A DNA stretch of 7,520 bases from Nocardioidaceae bacterium (GTDB lineage Bacteria; Actinomycetota; Actinomycetes; Propionibacteriales; Nocardioidaceae), in NCBI GenBank assembly GCA_013696015.1, contig JACCZI010000265.1:1-7520 (forward strand), written 5' to 3'. Below are positions 5,761 through 7,520 of the stretch, in pieces. Position 1 is the stretch's first letter. Every line of letters begins with the position of its first letter. Both the position numbers and the translations under genes were made by a program. The notes under the pieces are model-generated. The model was not told the origin of the DNA, ran no database searches, and saw only the letters and a list, made by a program, of their open reading frames with translations.

Positions 5761-7520
5761 GGGACGGCTCGACGATGGCGGCGTCGGACGCGGTGCCATC
5801 GGACGCGGTGCCATCGGACGCGGTGCCATCGGACTTGCCGCGGCGCTTGGTATAGCGCGGTCCGTCGTCGCTGGTGGCTCGCTGCTCGACCGGCTCGGTG
5901 TGCATCAGCAGCCCGCGGCCCTGGCAGTGCTCGCATGGCGAGCTGAACGCCTCCAGCAACCCGGTCCCGATGCGCTTGCGGGTCATCTGGACCAGGCCGA
6001 GCGAGGTCACCTCGGCGACCTGGTGCCGGGTCCGGTCGCGACCTAGGCACTCGATCAGCCGACGGAGCACCAGGTCACGGTTGCTCTCGAGCACCATGTC
6101 GATGAAGTCGATGACGATGATGCCGCCGATGTCGCGCAGCCGGAGCTGACGCACCATCTCGTCGGCCGCCTCCAGGTTGTTCCTGGTCACCGTCTCCTCG
6201 AGGTTGCCCCCGGAGCCGGTGAACTTGCCGGTGTTGACGTCGACCACCGTCATGGCCTCGGTGCGGTCGATCACAAGCGACCCACCACTGGGCAGCCACA
6301 CCTTGCGGTCCAACGCCTTGGCGATCTGCTCGTCGATGCGGTACGCGGAGAAGACGTCAGCGGCGTTCTTCTCGTCCGGGCTCCAGCGCTCCAGCCGCTC
6401 ACGCAGATCCGGCGCCACGTGGGTGACGTACGCCTCGATCATGTCCCAGGCGTCGTCACCGTCGACGACGAGCCGCCGGAAATCCTCGTTGAACAGGTCG
6501 CGCACGACCTTGATCATCAGGTCCGGCTCGCCGTACAGGAGCTGCGGCGCTCGGCCGCCCTTGGCCTTGGCGGAGATGTCGTCCCAACGGGCGGTGAGGC
6601 CGGTCACGTCACGGGTGAGCTGCTCCTCGGTGGCACCTTCGGCGGCGGTACGGATGATGACGCCAGCGTCCTCGGGCAGCAGCCCCTTTGTCAGCGACTT
6701 GAGGCGGTTGCGCTCGATGTCGGGCAGCTTGCGCGAGATGCCGCTGGTATGGCCATCCGGCACGTAGACCAAGAACCGGCCGGGCAGGCTGATAGCGCTG
6801 GTCAAACGGGCACCCTTGTGGCCGACGGGGTCCTTGGTCACCTGCACGAGCACCGGCTGACCGGACTTCAGCGCATCCTCGATCTTGCGCGGTTTGCCGT
6901 CACGACCGAGCGCCTTCCAGTCAACCTCGCCGGCGTACAGGACCGCGTTGCGGCCCTTGCCGATGTCGATGAACGCTGCCTCCATGCTCGGGAGCACGTT
7001 TTGCACCCGGCCGAGGAAGACGTTTCCGATGATCGATGTCTGCGACTCGCGTGCGACGTAGTGCTCGGCGAGCACGCCGTCCTCGACGACCGCGATCTGC
7101 ATCACGTCGGCGCGCTGTCGGACGACCATCTCACGCGTGACCGACTCGCGGCGGGCGAGGAACTCGGCCTCGCTGACGATCGGGACCCGGCGTCGACTCG
7201 CGTCGCGGCCCTCCCGGCGGCGCTGCTTCTTGGCCTCGAGGCGGGTCGAGCCCTCGACACTGGTGATCTCGTCGTTGGTGCGGCGTGGCTCGCGGACCCG
7301 GACCACGGTGTTGGCGGGGTCGTCGGGCGAGGTGTCGCCCTCCTCGCCCCGACGCCGCCGGCGGCGCCGCCGACGCGTGCCGCCTTCGCTGGTCACCTCG
7401 ACGTCCTCGCCGGCCGGTGTCTCATCAGCAGTGTCGGGTTCGACGATCTGCCCGCCCGGCACGACTGCCTCGGTCTCGACGGCGCCGGACGCCGGCTTAC
7501 GACGGCGGCGTCCACCGCGG
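5741..7520 (-). CDS. rne: Ribonuclease E/G, 5' end beyond the window
   Basis: RNase E/G is the single-strand endoribonuclease for mRNA decay and rRNA/tRNA processing. The frame stays open to the window edge, so the N-terminus is missing; residues here are numbered from the GTG at 7462. An acidic, Arg-rich extension (nine Arg at 30-38) is followed by an S1 RNA-binding region (about 141-225: GNVFLGRVQNVLPSMEAAF, DIGKGRNAVLYAGEV). Next come the 5'-sensor/RNase H-like part and the DNase I-like catalytic domain, with Mg-binding Asp408 (VVDVNTGKF) and Asp452 (VIDFIDM). The zinc-link cysteines are 510 and 513 (CEHCQGRG). A short tail carries three SDGTA repeats and ends PQLAGK. Long low-complexity N-terminal extensions are normal in actinobacteria. 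Location upstream of rplU-rpmA-obg supports the call. Confidence 0.96.
   Translation of the reverse strand, partial: RGGRRRRKPASGAVETEAVVPGGQIVEPDTADETPAGEDVEVTSEGGTRRRRRRRRRGEEGDTSPDDPANTVVRVREPRRTNDEITSVEGSTRLEAKKQRRREGRDASRRRVPIVSEAEFLARRESVTREMVVRQRADVMQIAVVEDGVLAEHYVARESQTSIIGNVFLGRVQNVLPSMEAAFIDIGKGRNAVLYAGEVDWKALGRDGKPRKIEDALKSGQPVLVQVTKDPVGHKGARLTSAISLPGRFLVYVPDGHTSGISRKLPDIERNRLKSLTKGLLPEDAGVIIRTAAEGATEEQLTRDVTGLTARWDDISAKAKGGRAPQLLYGEPDLMIKVVRDLFNEDFRRLVVDGDDAWDMIEAYVTHVAPDLRERLERWSPDEKNAADVFSAYRIDEQIAKALDRKVWLPSGGSLVIDRTEAMTVVDVNTGKFTGSGGNLEETVTRNNLEAADEMVRQLRLRDIGGIIVIDFIDMVLESNRDLVLRRLIECLGRDRTRHQVAEVTSLGLVQMTRKRIGTGLLEAFSSPCEHCQGRGLLMHTEPVEQRATSDDGPRYTKRRGKSDGTASDGTASDGTASDAAIVEPSPQLAGK
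5784..5834. repeat. Three tandem 15-bp units inside rne
   Basis: GGACGCGGTGCCATC occurs three times head to tail at 5786-5830, with partial matches on both sides. In the rne frame it encodes SDGTA repeated three times, near the C-terminus and after the zinc-link region. The copies are identical at the DNA level, suggesting recent slippage expansion. The unit is a multiple of three, so copy changes keep the frame. Confidence 0.92.

Noticed and set aside
4813..5946. 377-codon plus-strand frame
   Set aside because: It is antisense to obg, rpmA, rplU and the rne end, a high-GC shadow frame; the real genes on the minus strand are unambiguous.

Overview
The window is from a high-GC actinomycete (Actinomycetota). 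The base composition, frequent GTG starts and Arg-rich RNase E/G N-terminus fit this. So does the gene order RNase E/G - rplU - rpmA - obg - ... - nadD - rsfS - histidine phosphatase - tRNA-Ala. The sequence alone does not fix the family.

Right to left on the minus strand (7520 to 1093) lies a ribosome and RNA maintenance block. A 5'-truncated RNase E/G gene (rne) ends inside a perfect 15-bp inverted repeat. A good sigma-70-type promoter (TTGACC-18-TAGACT) follows and drives rplU, rpmA and obg. Next come a conserved actinobacterial ORF of unknown function and a small 49-codon membrane-protein gene that may be leaderless. Then nadD, rsfS and a phosphoglycerate-mutase-type phosphatase follow; the nadD/rsfS and rsfS/phosphatase junctions are both 4-nt GTGA overlaps. 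The block ends with tRNA-Ala(GGC), with CCA encoded. The proBA pair often found between obg and nadD in actinobacteria is absent here.

The left end (1 to about 960, plus strand) is accessory in character. It has an intact small antibiotic-biosynthesis-monooxygenase (ABM) fold gene, followed by a clearly decayed alpha/beta hydrolase gene. The decay shows as two in-frame stops, a deletion that removes the nucleophile elbow, and a further frameshift. The old start of the hydrolase still overlaps the ABM stop as GTGA, so the two once formed a coupled operon.

I found no CRISPR array, insertion sequence or phage gene, and no convincing new multi-gene system. The points most worth a second look are the palindromic element at the rne stop codon, the candidate leaderless small membrane-protein gene, and the hydrolase pseudogene.
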